Origin: a bacterium
GTDB lineage: Bacteria; Auribacterota; Auribacteria; Auribacterales; Auribacteraceae
Direction: 5' to 3'
DNA length: 64,000 bases
Assembly: GCA_018435605.1 (NCBI GenBank)
Contig: JAHDNF010000002.1
Coordinates: 62,001-126,000, forward strand
Shown here: positions 19,881 to 30,967 of the stretch, in pieces
Numbering within the stretch: the stretch's first letter is position 1
Layout: each line of letters starts with the position of its first letter
The notes under the pieces: generated by a model
What the model was told of the DNA's origin: nothing
Seen by the model: the letters and a program-made list of their open reading frames with translations, nothing else
Database searches by the model: none
Position numbers and translations under genes: made by a program

Positions 19881-22800
19881 TTATAGAGAAGTTGCAAATA
19901 AATCGGAGTATTTGTTGATTTTTTTGACCGGTACTTTATCTTTAGTCTCTTCGGAGAATGAAACGGTCATGCCAGCCAGATCAAGCAAAGACGCTTGACG
20001 GTTGAGGGATGACAAATATGACGCGAATTGCTCAACAGACGGGTTCAAAGGTAGCGATGCAAACCAGTTTTTATGAGGATTTTTTATACCCACACCACTT
20101 ATAACACTCTTCGCAGGCAATGTTTGTGTACGCATAAATGCCGCTATGACAGAAAACATCCGATATGAAGATTCCAGTGTAATATCCTGTTCGTTATATG
20201 AAAAACCTACCGCGCCTTCATTAAGAAAACGCTCATAAAGAACAGATTGAACGCCGGCGACAAGCAGTATGTTCTCAGGTCGGACACGATATGCATCCTG
20301 CGCGTACTGCGTTAAAGACATACCGCGTGATTGCGCTTCATCAATAGATGCCCTGTCTATGATAGATACACCTGATATTGTATTCAGCTCAACACCAGCC
20401 AATGAGAATCGCTCAAGTATCTGCTCCGTTGTCCGTGTCGCAGAAAACAAAAGTAACTGTTTACCGGTATGCAATATTTCTTCTATTGCAAATCCCAATC
20501 CAAGCAAAACGTCCCAGTTAGAAAACAGCATGTCAGCGTCTACAATAACCGTCACAGGCTCTATTTGTAACTGAACAAGATGCACAGATTGCGGCAGTAC
20601 TGTTACAGGAGCCTCCAAGCCCGGTTGAGTATCGGCTAGCGTCCGTTTGGAAAAACGATCAATCAACGCGCGCCTCAACCCCAAGAGTCCCCTGACAACC
20701 GGATAAACGCCTGCCATTATCATTAATCCTGCTATCAACGGCTGAACTCCGAAAAAGAGCAAATCCAGCCCGTTTCGTATGGATACAGTACCTATAGTAG
20801 CAACAATTGACGCAAGCGCAATTTGTGAAATACCACTAATTGGAATTTGTTTGCCTTCAATATTAGTGTCAAACAAACGCGGCAATCCCGGTATGAAAGC
20901 CAGCCATCCTGTAACTCCCAGTGTAAGCGCGTACAACGGAGGCAATCCCATAACTAAAGATCCCAATCCGACTAGAAACGAAACCAATCCTATACCGCCG
21001 GCAATCCTGCTAGCGTTCAATAGCAGTCGTCTTTTCAGCGACAATTCCTGCGCATGTTGAGCGCTTCCATCCGGCAATATACCCCGTATAGCGGCGATAA
21101 GTATGAATGCGCCTGTAAATACTGCAAAATCAGCAAAATTCGGAGCAACACCTCCTCCGTTGGGCAGAGAAAAACCGTACCAGTCCGTAACGTATCCTTT
21201 TGTCATAACCTCAACGACGTTACCTAGCAACCCACCCAACTGCAACCCCATGCCGACTTTAATCCACATATTCATCTTCATTTTGATAACTTTTGCTATT
21301 GTTACAGCCACCAAAATTGTCGAAAATGCGAATTTTCCTATGATTTCAAAAGAATTGAACATATGCTGAAAATGTCCCAGAAAAACCGCGAAATCGTCTA
21401 TTTCATAGAATGTAAGAATGGAATCCGGTTGAGCCAGATGAGAAAACAAATATTTCGTGCCCCAGTCAACGGCAAACGTAGCCAATCCGACTATTGATAT
21501 AGCTTTTATTTTTCCGAAAACCGATTTTGCCTCAGACCATAATAAGTCACGCATACCGGTTTTCGAAACGGCGCTCGGCTGTATATCTTGCGAATCAGTA
21601 TCAGGCTGGGGACGAGCTATATGTTGGACAGTAGTAATGAACGGCTCGACAATACTTCTTATATCAAAAGGATCATCAGGAATCTGTACGCTTATAGAAT
21701 TTTCATTAAAAATAACAAGTTCCGGACGAATGGCATATTCACCGGAAAAACGATCTCTAAGCATTGCCACAGCAGTATTCAGATCATCAGAGCTATAAGT
21801 CGTTCCGGCAAGAGTAATGCCTGCCACCGTTGATGCAACCGATCCATCGTATTCCAGTTCCAGCAACGATACGGCAATCCGGTCAACGTCCATCGCCACC
21901 GATACAAATACAGGCTTGTTGCTCTCAAAACGCACAACCGGTGTTTGTCCGGTATACATATTTCGCTGGTTTTGAATCCATGAAGCGACCGATTCCCGAT
22001 AAGCGGGTTGCCGGTCAAATACAGTACGTGCAGGAACCTGTGCTTTCGCTACAATCTCGCCTGCCTTTAATGCAAGGCTATGTATATCACCGTGAAGAAC
22101 GGTTATCTGCTGTCCGCCCAGAGTCAATCGCTCAATCATATTTTGCATATCCTGAGCAACATGCTGAACCGAAAGATTCGATTCTCCAGTATTGTTGTTG
22201 AATATATAGGATATTGGAGTTCCGTTGCAGTCTATTGTGTATACACGAGTTTCATCAAACCGAACATATTCCGCTATACGTATAGGCGCATCAATGTGCT
22301 TCGCAAGAAGCGAATTGACTTCTTCCAGCGCTTCCGGAGGCAGGATTTTTTGATCGGATATCAGAAAATCCGTGCTTGACGTAGCCAGCAAAGTAAAGGC
22401 TTTGAGTAACTTAACCCTATTTGTAGTAGAGTATGGATCGGGGAGTTGCGTATTGAATAGCGACGGTTCTACAACAGAATTAATAGACCGCGCTATAACC
22501 TTTTCCAGATCGGTATGTGTCTGAAGAATCCTGTCGCGGTAAAGCGGAGCGGTATCGGAAACATGCCTGACCGATGGGGTGATTACCGCATAGTTGATTG
22601 ATCTGGCATCGAAATCCTCACATATACCGGGTGTATGAAACCCGCCGGTTATAAGCGCGACAACGCGGTCATTGCGTTCTTCAAGCTGATCCTGCGTAGC
22701 GGCGCTCAATGTTGTATCCCTCTCACAAGCTAGACGGTAATAAGGGACTAACAGCTCGACGATACTGTCAAAACCTGAAACAGCGTTGTCAAATCGAGAG

Positions 22801-23984
22801 TGATCGAGAACATCCACAGCTAATCCTAGCTCTCGCAGAGATTTTGCAGAAAACTTACCGGTATCCTCGAAAAAAATTCTTCTATCATAATGAGACGCGG
22901 AAAGACCGACACACGCCCTAATAATTTTGCAAAGTTTATATATTTCATACAATGCTTTTTGCGAATCGCCGACGAGATATTTTTCAAGAAAAATATCTTC
23001 CATTTTCTCACATTCGTCGGCAAGCGTAATATAATCAATATCCGCATACATCCGCATACATCTGGAATAGCGCGTCACATTGTCATATTGAGACGCATCA
23101 AGATTTTCCCGGTTGGCAAGTTCAAGAAGCCATGAGTACATCGCATAATCATATATTTCGCCTAGGCTTACCCGCAGTTGCTGTTTCATGATTTCCCTGC
23201 GGTCTTGTGCTGATACAGACTGCATTACGGCTTGCAATAAGAAATGCTTTTCACGCTCCAAGACAGCAAAGTTGAGTGACCGGTGTATAGAAAAACATTC
23301 CAGCAACGATTCACCGACCGGATATAATCCTTGTAGCGGTTGAATGCTGTCATATAAAAATCGTATATACCCGTAAAGGTCGATATCTTTATCGTCGCGG
23401 TATTTTATGAATTTGTTAATATCGGATGAGAAAACCGACGGACTGCAAGAATCAAGCAAGGTTTTCACAGTGTCTAAAGCCGATATAGCCGATTCCTGAA
23501 TAGTCATCAAACTACGCAGATAATCCATGTTTTGCAGATACAGGGAATCTGAATCTACCCCGATAATCGGAGGCGATGTTTCCTCCGTTATAGAATAACA
23601 CTCATGACCTGAAATATCACCGTTTCGCATAAGATAATCTGCCACAGAATCCCGCGCTTGCCGTATAGGGTAATCGGCTAGAACACCGGTATCCAGCGAT
23701 CCTTCCGATCCTTCAACATAGATGGCGTCCAGCAGTTGATTTTTCGCGAGCAGACGCAACAGCGACATGATCGAACGTTGGGCGTATTCGTTGGCATGAG
23801 CGTTTTGTATGTGTATAACCCAAGTATCGGAATCGTTGTTTTTGCGAATATTCCGAACCGAACCTGCTGAAACAGGTATCAAATCTCTCAAACTCTCGAT
23901 ATTATCCGACGGATACACCGCCGCCTGAAATAGCAACAATTCGATAAGGATGATGCTGAGCAAACGCATTAAAGGTCGGAACAT
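19881..23984 (-). CDS. giant exported/membrane protein: TraB/ChaN-like N-domain fused to LspA-like membrane domain
   Basis: The 1,367-residue protein has an N-terminal signal sequence (about 1-24). Residues about 50-480 hold a domain shared with the protein at 25607-29650: H63 in NAHANEYAQ, VEG at 90-92, NGDISGHE near 121-128, and GGFH at 447-450. This motif set recalls the EreA/TraB/ChaN hydrolase-like superfamily. Residues about 500-800 are unrecognised. Residues about 826-966 match signal peptidase II: DWGTK at 840, GLLGN with GYVTD near 918-935, and NFADFAVFTG at 949-958. The usual GNxxDR aspartate is Glu925, while Asp952 is kept, so activity is uncertain. More membrane segments follow to about 1100, then a soluble domain (about 1140-1340) of unknown type. 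It is three to eight times the size of either parent family. Confidence 0.75.
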   Translation of the reverse strand: MFRPLMRLLSIILIELLLFQAAVYPSDNIESLRDLIPVSAGSVRNIRKNNDSDTWVIHIQNAHANEYAQRSIMSLLRLLAKNQLLDAIYVEGSEGSLDTGVLADYPIRQARDSVADYLMRNGDISGHECYSITEETSPPIIGVDSDSLYLQNMDYLRSLMTIQESAISALDTVKTLLDSCSPSVFSSDINKFIKYRDDKDIDLYGYIRFLYDSIQPLQGLYPVGESLLECFSIHRSLNFAVLEREKHFLLQAVMQSVSAQDRREIMKQQLRVSLGEIYDYAMYSWLLELANRENLDASQYDNVTRYSRCMRMYADIDYITLADECEKMEDIFLEKYLVGDSQKALYEIYKLCKIIRACVGLSASHYDRRIFFEDTGKFSAKSLRELGLAVDVLDHSRFDNAVSGFDSIVELLVPYYRLACERDTTLSAATQDQLEERNDRVVALITGGFHTPGICEDFDARSINYAVITPSVRHVSDTAPLYRDRILQTHTDLEKVIARSINSVVEPSLFNTQLPDPYSTTNRVKLLKAFTLLATSSTDFLISDQKILPPEALEEVNSLLAKHIDAPIRIAEYVRFDETRVYTIDCNGTPISYIFNNNTGESNLSVQHVAQDMQNMIERLTLGGQQITVLHGDIHSLALKAGEIVAKAQVPARTVFDRQPAYRESVASWIQNQRNMYTGQTPVVRFESNKPVFVSVAMDVDRIAVSLLELEYDGSVASTVAGITLAGTTYSSDDLNTAVAMLRDRFSGEYAIRPELVIFNENSISVQIPDDPFDIRSIVEPFITTVQHIARPQPDTDSQDIQPSAVSKTGMRDLLWSEAKSVFGKIKAISIVGLATFAVDWGTKYLFSHLAQPDSILTFYEIDDFAVFLGHFQHMFNSFEIIGKFAFSTILVAVTIAKVIKMKMNMWIKVGMGLQLGGLLGNVVEVMTKGYVTDWYGFSLPNGGGVAPNFADFAVFTGAFILIAAIRGILPDGSAQHAQELSLKRRLLLNASRIAGGIGLVSFLVGLGSLVMGLPPLYALTLGVTGWLAFIPGLPRLFDTNIEGKQIPISGISQIALASIVATIGTVSIRNGLDLLFFGVQPLIAGLMIMAGVYPVVRGLLGLRRALIDRFSKRTLADTQPGLEAPVTVLPQSVHLVQLQIEPVTVIVDADMLFSNWDVLLGLGFAIEEILHTGKQLLLFSATRTTEQILERFSLAGVELNTISGVSIIDRASIDEAQSRGMSLTQYAQDAYRVRPENILLVAGVQSVLYERFLNEGAVGFSYNEQDITLESSYRMFSVIAAFMRTQTLPAKSVISGVGIKNPHKNWFASLPLNPSVEQFASYLSSLNRQASLLDLAGMTVSFSEETKDKVPVKKINKYSDLFATSL

Positions 23985-24080
23985 AATTACCTTTTTTCTT
24001 TAAAAAATAATTGTCCATGATAGTAAATTATAGCACAACAGGTATAATTTGTCGACATGTAAAAAAGCGCAGAAACAACC

Positions 24081-25040
<960 letters not shown>

Positions 25041-25225
25041 TTAGCTTACATGGTGCATTATGCAGTATAGCAAAGCATATTCGCAACAGATAATTTTCGT
25101 ATATTCCAGTACATCGGATTTTTTCAAAAAAGATTTACCTGCGTATTTTTTATTTGTTGTTAACATGTCAGTATATTAAAATTGCCAATAGTTCTATAGA
25201 CAAATTAACCTTAAGGAGACTGGTA

Positions 25226-25576
25226 ATGTTCAGGTATATGCTGAAATCAAAACTGCACGGAGCTACTCTCACCAAGACAGTATTGAATTATTCGGGGAGT
25301 ATCGGTATTGACGCGGTTTTATTAAAAGAAAGCGACATTATAGCCGGCGAACGGGTACAGGTGCTCAATTTCAATACAGGAGAACGCATAGAAACATATA
25401 CCATTGCCGAAGATGAAAATTCCGGTATTATAGCCCTGTACGGACCGGCGGCACGATGCGGCCAACAGGGCGACAAACTGGCTATCTTGTCCTACGCGAT
25501 GATACCGGACAACACAGCTCGCGCGTTACAGGCGAAAGTAATCATCGTAGGTAAAAACAATACTGTCCACAGATAA
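25226..25576 (+). CDS. panD: aspartate 1-decarboxylase
   Basis: The 116-residue pyruvoyl enzyme makes beta-alanine for pantothenate and coenzyme A. The start at 25226 is chosen because AAGGAG lies 7 bases upstream and because family members begin with a sequence like MFRYMLKSKLHGATLT; an in-frame ATG at 25154 would add 24 unrelated residues. The self-cleavage site Gly24-Ser25 sits in NYSGSIGID, so the precursor should process normally into the beta chain and the pyruvoyl alpha chain. The GERIETY and GPAARCGQQGD segments are also typical. No panB or panC is nearby, so the gene stands alone on the plus strand between two long minus genes. Confidence 0.95.
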   Translation: MFRYMLKSKLHGATLTKTVLNYSGSIGIDAVLLKESDIIAGERVQVLNFNTGERIETYTIAEDENSGIIALYGPAARCGQQGDKLAILSYAMIPDNTARALQAKVIIVGKNNTVHR

Positions 25577-25606
25577 TCGTAATACTGTTAACAAATAATA
25601 TTCGGA

Positions 25607-28600
25607 TCACAAACTTCGTTCTACAGCTTCCTGAGCTTTGATAGTCCTGAAGATTGACGGGGGTTGTAATTCATCTATTATCTGGCGGTTACTGAAAAAC
25701 AGCAATCCCATATTGACCGGACGTACAGCATACGTTCCGGCACGCAAAGGTTTATCCCACCGTTCCTGAGCTTGAACGGGTTGCGTTCCATAAACAACCT
25801 GTTGTGCATCGCCGCTACCGCCGAGCAAAATGGCATCATTAGCGCCTGCCAACTTAAGCAAATTTGCCATTGCCGGTATATTCAGTTCGCCTACCATAGT
25901 CAGCAAAACAATTTCACCGTCGGCCTTAATTCCGATAGCCGAAAATGATGCTCGTATTTGTGTTACTGTGCCAAACCCCACTTCGTCGCCCTGAGCGTAT
26001 CCGATCAGTTCCGGTTTTGGAGAAGAAGGAACGATATGTCCGTTTCTAAGTATTGCCTGTCCCTGTATTCCTATATGAATATCCGTTCCATTGAGTAGTT
26101 TATTATCTTTAATCGCAACAGAAGTCACCTGCGCAGGCCGTGCGTCGTAAAATGCAAGCACGCTGTATGAGCCCTCCAGAGGCTTCACTTCCTTCTGGTT
26201 CATACCCGGCACCGGTTTTGTTATAAGTTCACCGTCTTGAATGATAAATCCATTGGGCGCGCCCCAATCAGCGTTACTGCCGTTTATGGCTACAAGAAGT
26301 AAATTGTCGCCTGTTTCCTGTTGCGCCATTTGCAAAACTGTTCTACCGGGACGCTGGATCTGAATGTAACCCGGCAAAGGTATATAAGCGTACTTGCTGA
26401 AATCTACTTGCCTGCCGGCTTCTTCGGAAACGACTTGCAACCTGAATTCGCCCTGCGATATTGTTACCGCACGTCCGGTAGCGTTATAATTGCGTTGACG
26501 GTCTACGAGCGATATATCGCTGGCACGCATAAGCCCCACATCCACAGATGGAATTTGTGAAACACCATCCTGAAACGAATACAGTTTCTCATAAATATCG
26601 TTAAGGCGTAACCTCTGCTGATCGGTCAACCATGTGTCGCGGTAAACAAGAGAAATGATATGCCCGACTAAATCTACCGAATTGTAATCGTCAAAAATTG
26701 AGCGTCCGTCTATTGCCTCGGTTACTTTATCAATAAATCTATCGAGTTCAATTTGAGCTGAGGCATAGTTTCCTGCACGAGCCGTAAGCACAGCCCTGTA
26801 ATATGAAACCGGCATAGGAGAATCGGCACGGTTGGCGACTAACTGAGTTTGTTCCAGCAGAGACTGAACAGCGACAGAATCAAACTGCATTCCGATCGAC
26901 CCTCCGGCACGCATCAGAGGTTGAGTAAACCGGATATTTTCCGCCAGTACCTGCGCAATAACATTATTTATAATACGCTCATCTACATACACATCCGAAA
27001 TATCGACAATCGATTGTATATGAGGAAACCGTTCTATCCAGCGCACAAACCGCTGTCCGTCCGCTTTATTTACGCCTACTTCGTAAGATACGTTGGCCGC
27101 TGATATCAATTGTTCGGCGGTATATACTGCCTTCTGCTGTATCTGGTTGCGGCTCAATTCACGCAATCCGATCAACACCCGGTCAGCAAGAGATTGACCG
27201 GAAATTATTAAAGACGAAGCCGATTCAATGCTAACGGTACGGTACACAAATCGGTCGGAAACAGCAGGCGTAACAAGCGAGCCGTAAAAATTTTCTCTGA
27301 ATAAACCGGAATACAAATGGGCAAAATAGGCATTCAAAAGACGATCTGAATCGGTTTCACCCATACCTGACAGCATCGCAACGTATAATTCCGCGGATTT
27401 CGATATAAGATCAAGCTGTATGGCTGACTCATCGGTTCTTCCATATATTGAAAAAAAACTTTCAATCACAGCCCGCCTAGCCAGAATAAACCGGTCTGCT
27501 TCCTGTAGCGCTATTATCCTTTGTTCAAACACAGATGTAACGGTTTCCACCTCGTCGAGTATAAGGTTCATAGCTAAAATAAGGTCTGTACGCTGTTTAA
27601 GCGAAACTGCGTCTGTATGCGGATACATAATGCCGATTTGCCTGCTTACATCGTGAATTACAGCATAAAACAAACGAGGATTATTAAGACGTAGCATGAA
27701 CATATATCTGGCAATATCCTCTTCAACAGCAAGTTGCGCCGTTTCTGCCTGCTTTTGAAATTGGCTCGTTAGCAGATCAACCACATCTGCCTTCTTCGGG
27801 TTATCGTATTCGATGTATAACGCATTCAATCCGTCGGAATATAAATCGTTATATGTAAAATCCGTTTTACTATCCTCCCCTATTCGTATCTCAAATACGA
27901 ATTTTGAAGCAGGTTCGGAAGCGCGTTGCAAGGCACATATAATGCCGTCTCTGTTTTGCGCTATGCTGTTTACTACAATATCATGTTCATCTGCAACCTT
28001 TGCCAGCCATTGTTCAAAGGCGTCTGTCCGTTCCGGTGCAAGCGCGGTTAAAAAAGCTATCAATTTCACACGGAACAGATCAGCGGCCACCCTGCTTGCT
28101 CTATCAGGAAATTGACCGGCGAAATGATGCCATACCTGCAACCCCATAAGATATTTTTCCAGAGAAATGTCAAACTCATTTTTTTTATGTGTTAATCGGT
28201 CAAGATAAGCCCGCGAGTTCAAATCATCTGAACCGTCCGTCTTCGGGATAACAATGCAATGATTGATTCCACAAGCCGCCAAGTAGTCCGACAAACCTGC
28301 ACTGTGAAACCCTCCTGCTACAATAACCGCCTGTTTATCGATATCCATATTTTCATAAAGACTGATGAACCTTTCCGCCATAATCTGATCACGCATAACA
28401 GCGTATTCATAATACGAACTGTACTGCATAAATTTAGAGACAAAATCGGTTTTATCCGGCAACAGACTCGATATCGCGGATTCACCGCCAAGCTGATCAA
28501 AAAATTTACCGGTAATATCACCATCACCCGCCGAACCGCCTGCGAGTTGCATAAGGAGTTGGTATTCATCAAATCGCAAAGAAAATGAAACCATTTTTTT

Positions 28601-29650
28601 AAGCAAACAGATCAATTTGCGTGTCCGGCGTATATTCTCGCTGACATAACCATTTAGGAGCATCTCTTCCGTATCGCTCGACCATAGGTCTATTTCGTTC
28701 TGCAAAAGATCGGCATCAAATGCGTCAAGTTTGACGGAAACCTCACGGTACTTTTTTACGGACGGAATTTTATCCAGCAAGTTCAGGCGTTGCGCAATCT
28801 TATATATTTCGGCGCAAAATTCCTCGGCGGATATATCTTGATTGAAATACTGTCTGGTGAGCATATTTAATTCTTCAGGGTTATCTGAGGACGAACGCAA
28901 AGTAGCGGTAGCGGAAACAGCCTCGTCTACAATCGGTTTCGTATCCATATTTTTTAATAGATTTATCAGATACAGATAATTCTTCAGCGTGGGATATGAA
29001 TCCGCATTCAGAAAATTTTTCGAAAGATACTCTATCAATTTTTCCGACCGGCTTAGATCGCAGAAATACAAAAGCTCCATAACCGGACGCGATGTATCCG
29101 GCAGAGACTCTATAATACGCTTATCTATTGTATCTTGCATTTTATCAAATAGATGAACAAGGTGTGCATTGTCATCCATCGCGTCGACGAAATGTTTTTT
29201 ATGGGTTTCATACATTTCTATATCTTCCAGTCCGAATACCGGTATGGGATTGTTGGTTACGAACCGGTCAATGGCAAAATATTCCGAACCCATAATATCA
29301 GCGTTTTTCATAAAAAAATCAGACGCCTGCAAAGCCTGTTCAGGAAATGGATAATCTTTAAAAATATCGAAACTGACTTCTCCGGAAGCGCCTTCAACCC
29401 CTATAAATCCTATAGAGTCCGAGAGTCCGAGAGTCCGCAGGATATACGCGATTTCTTTCTGGACGCGATAGTTACAATGAACGTCTTTTATGATATATAC
29501 ATGCACACTTTCATTGGGCGCAACGATCCTCTCTTTGCGAACGGCAATATCATCAGACAAAAACGATTTCGAGTAAACCGGTTCGCATATAGCTGTTACA
29601 TTAATAAACAGACAAAAAACAGTAACCAATATTGTACGTATACAACCCAT
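25607..29650 (-). CDS. giant exported protein: TraB/ChaN-like N-domain with NAGPA-like C-terminal domain
   Basis: I place the start at 29650 because GGA lies 7 bases upstream and a good signal peptide follows (MGCIRTILVTVFCLFINV); in-frame ATGs at 29677 and 29767 are alternatives. From this start the protein has 1,347 residues. The N-terminal domain is paralogous to that of the gene at 19881-23984: His58 in KDVHCNYRVQ, VEG at 85-87, MKNADIMGSE, FGLED, and GGFH at 446-449. A helical middle of about 550 residues is unrecognised. The C-terminal 280 residues resemble phosphodiester glycosidase (NAGPA) domains: INGSNADWGAPNG near 1122, RASFSAIGIKADGE, and LLGGSGD at 1275 in the place of the family's LDGGGS. 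The function is unknown. The two paralogs share ancestry only at the N-terminus. Confidence 0.75.
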   Translation of the reverse strand: MGCIRTILVTVFCLFINVTAICEPVYSKSFLSDDIAVRKERIVAPNESVHVYIIKDVHCNYRVQKEIAYILRTLGLSDSIGFIGVEGASGEVSFDIFKDYPFPEQALQASDFFMKNADIMGSEYFAIDRFVTNNPIPVFGLEDIEMYETHKKHFVDAMDDNAHLVHLFDKMQDTIDKRIIESLPDTSRPVMELLYFCDLSRSEKLIEYLSKNFLNADSYPTLKNYLYLINLLKNMDTKPIVDEAVSATATLRSSSDNPEELNMLTRQYFNQDISAEEFCAEIYKIAQRLNLLDKIPSVKKYREVSVKLDAFDADLLQNEIDLWSSDTEEMLLNGYVSENIRRTRKLICLLKKMVSFSLRFDEYQLLMQLAGGSAGDGDITGKFFDQLGGESAISSLLPDKTDFVSKFMQYSSYYEYAVMRDQIMAERFISLYENMDIDKQAVIVAGGFHSAGLSDYLAACGINHCIVIPKTDGSDDLNSRAYLDRLTHKKNEFDISLEKYLMGLQVWHHFAGQFPDRASRVAADLFRVKLIAFLTALAPERTDAFEQWLAKVADEHDIVVNSIAQNRDGIICALQRASEPASKFVFEIRIGEDSKTDFTYNDLYSDGLNALYIEYDNPKKADVVDLLTSQFQKQAETAQLAVEEDIARYMFMLRLNNPRLFYAVIHDVSRQIGIMYPHTDAVSLKQRTDLILAMNLILDEVETVTSVFEQRIIALQEADRFILARRAVIESFFSIYGRTDESAIQLDLISKSAELYVAMLSGMGETDSDRLLNAYFAHLYSGLFRENFYGSLVTPAVSDRFVYRTVSIESASSLIISGQSLADRVLIGLRELSRNQIQQKAVYTAEQLISAANVSYEVGVNKADGQRFVRWIERFPHIQSIVDISDVYVDERIINNVIAQVLAENIRFTQPLMRAGGSIGMQFDSVAVQSLLEQTQLVANRADSPMPVSYYRAVLTARAGNYASAQIELDRFIDKVTEAIDGRSIFDDYNSVDLVGHIISLVYRDTWLTDQQRLRLNDIYEKLYSFQDGVSQIPSVDVGLMRASDISLVDRQRNYNATGRAVTISQGEFRLQVVSEEAGRQVDFSKYAYIPLPGYIQIQRPGRTVLQMAQQETGDNLLLVAINGSNADWGAPNGFIIQDGELITKPVPGMNQKEVKPLEGSYSVLAFYDARPAQVTSVAIKDNKLLNGTDIHIGIQGQAILRNGHIVPSSPKPELIGYAQGDEVGFGTVTQIRASFSAIGIKADGEIVLLTMVGELNIPAMANLLKLAGANDAILLGGSGDAQQVVYGTQPVQAQERWDKPLRAGTYAVRPVNMGLLFFSNRQIIDELQPPSIFRTIKAQEAVERSL

Positions 29651-29925
29651 AGGCAATCCATTTTTAAGATTATTCATATATGATTGAAGTATACCATAAA
29701 AATGACATTTATGAAACAAATTGATATGGATATTTTTGATGATTTTTAGAATTCGTGAAAGTATCATTTAGGATTCGTAGAAAAAAAAGAGTATCCGGAA
29801 AGCAGACCGTCAATCAATCTCGTCGTATCAATTTATTTGAGTTTCGACGTTATCATCCGATAATTTTTCACAGTTTAGTATGTTTATACACTAATCCGGC
29901 GTATTATATTATCTATGCCGCCCAA

Positions 29926-30378
29926 TCAGCTACTTAGCGGATATCCGGCTTCTACCCATGCCTGCTTGCCGCCTTTGAAATAGTACACTTGCGAAAATCC
30001 CCTTTCTATAAGATATTCGGCGGTACGTTTCGCGGCCCCGCATTTCGTATTACTACAATAGACTACTATAATATCATCCTTTTTCAGGGATTTCAGATTT
30101 TCCACCTGCGGAGCATTCGCAGAAATGTTCACCGCGTTCGGAATATGGGATTTTCGGTAAGTATCGGCAGACAGAGCGTCTACAAATACCGCTTTATTTC
30201 CCTGCCAAAGCCGGTTTGCAACATATACATCTACAACAGGAATTTCAGTTTTGGAAACAATTTGTTTAGAATCATCGCAAGATTTTTTAGCGCAAGGTGT
30301 TTCGCCCATTGCCCATGCCGATGAAATCAAATTTAAAACAGTCAAAACCGTTATAACCGCCAATGTAACTTTTTTCAT
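29926..30378 (-). CDS. exported rhodanese-like sulfurtransferase
   Basis: The 150-residue protein has a signal peptide (1-23, ending SAWA) and a single rhodanese domain. Features are VFVDALSADTYRKSHIPNA near 64-82, the active loop CSNTKC starting at the catalytic Cys108, and a GGKQAW segment near 136. The loop of six residues is the normal size for sulfur-transferring rhodaneses. Two more cysteines (29 and 34) lie in the mature N-terminal segment. Its place outside the cytoplasm and its closeness to DsbD suggest a periplasmic sulfur or thiol redox role, but the substrate is unknown. It is divergent from the small acidic exported protein. Confidence 0.85.
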   Translation of the reverse strand: MKKVTLAVITVLTVLNLISSAWAMGETPCAKKSCDDSKQIVSKTEIPVVDVYVANRLWQGNKAVFVDALSADTYRKSHIPNAVNISANAPQVENLKSLKKDDIIVVYCSNTKCGAAKRTAEYLIERGFSQVYYFKGGKQAWVEAGYPLSS

Positions 30379-30548
30379 TGTAAAAAACCTTTCTTTTAAA
30401 TAATATGAATATAGTTAGTGCGCAGTGCGTCAATAATATTAGATTTTTGATACGCGAATATATCTAAAAGTTCAGTCACACATCTTAACAGGACAGTATA
30501 AATATACATTTAACATAAAATTTTTCTGTTAATTTTTTGTTAAATATA

Positions 30549-30554
30549 TATAAT
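30549..30554 (+). promoter_or_regulatory. possible -10 element of the small exported protein gene
   Basis: A TATAAT hexamer sits about 40 bases before the ATG at 30596, in a very AT-rich stretch; a good -35 could not be fixed. An AAAGGAG ribosome binding site follows 8 bases before the ATG. Confidence 0.35.
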
Positions 30555-30595
30555 TATCCCGAAATTGGCAATTTTTACCACAAAGGAGAACTTGT

Positions 30596-30835
30596 ATGAA
30601 ACCAGCAGTTTTCAAAATGTACGCAATTTCAATGATTCTTGCCCTCATTCTGAGCACAAGTTCATTCGCGCAATGCGGCGGCGGCAAAGCAATGAGCGAT
30701 GAGGGAGTATCTTCGGCTGACACTCCAACCTACGGAGAAGAAACAGTAGATACCGAAGAACTCGGCATAGAAGAAATCGAAATGCCGGAATATCCGGAAG
30801 ATGGCGACGACATCATGGCGCCTCCAGCCGAATAA
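30596..30835 (+). CDS. small acidic exported protein of unknown function
   Basis: The 79-residue product has a signal peptide ending at about residue 25 (SSFAQ) and a mature part of about 54 residues that is strongly acidic (EETVDTEELGIEEIEMPEYP). The mature part starts with a Cys and three Gly. A strong AAAGGAG ribosome binding site, a candidate -10 and a clear terminator right after the stop all support a real, separately expressed gene. No family is recognised. It might bind cations or act as a matrix component, but this is only suggested by composition. Confidence 0.7.
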   Translation: MKPAVFKMYAISMILALILSTSSFAQCGGGKAMSDEGVSSADTPTYGEETVDTEELGIEEIEMPEYPEDGDDIMAPPAE

Positions 30836-30851
30836 GTTATCTTTGTTTTAC

Positions 30852-30889
30852 AAAAAAAGGCAGTCGTAATTAAGCGACTGCCTTTTTTA
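30852..30889. terminator. bidirectional rho-independent terminator
   Basis: A 14-base perfect stem (AAAAAAGGCAGTCG at 30853-30866, CGACTGCCTTTTTT at 30875-30888) has an 8-base loop. It serves the small plus-strand gene and, read on the minus strand with its own T run, the dsbD gene that ends at 30968. Confidence 0.92.
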
Positions 30890-30967
30890 TTGTTCACACC
30901 ACTTCGCAATAGACCGCAAAATACTTGCAATACCAAGAACAACCTTGATTACCGATTGAAAATCGGT

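Noticed and set aside
25154-25225. Upstream ATG extension of panD
   Set aside because: The added 24 residues are not seen in the family, and a strong ribosome binding site sits right before 25226.
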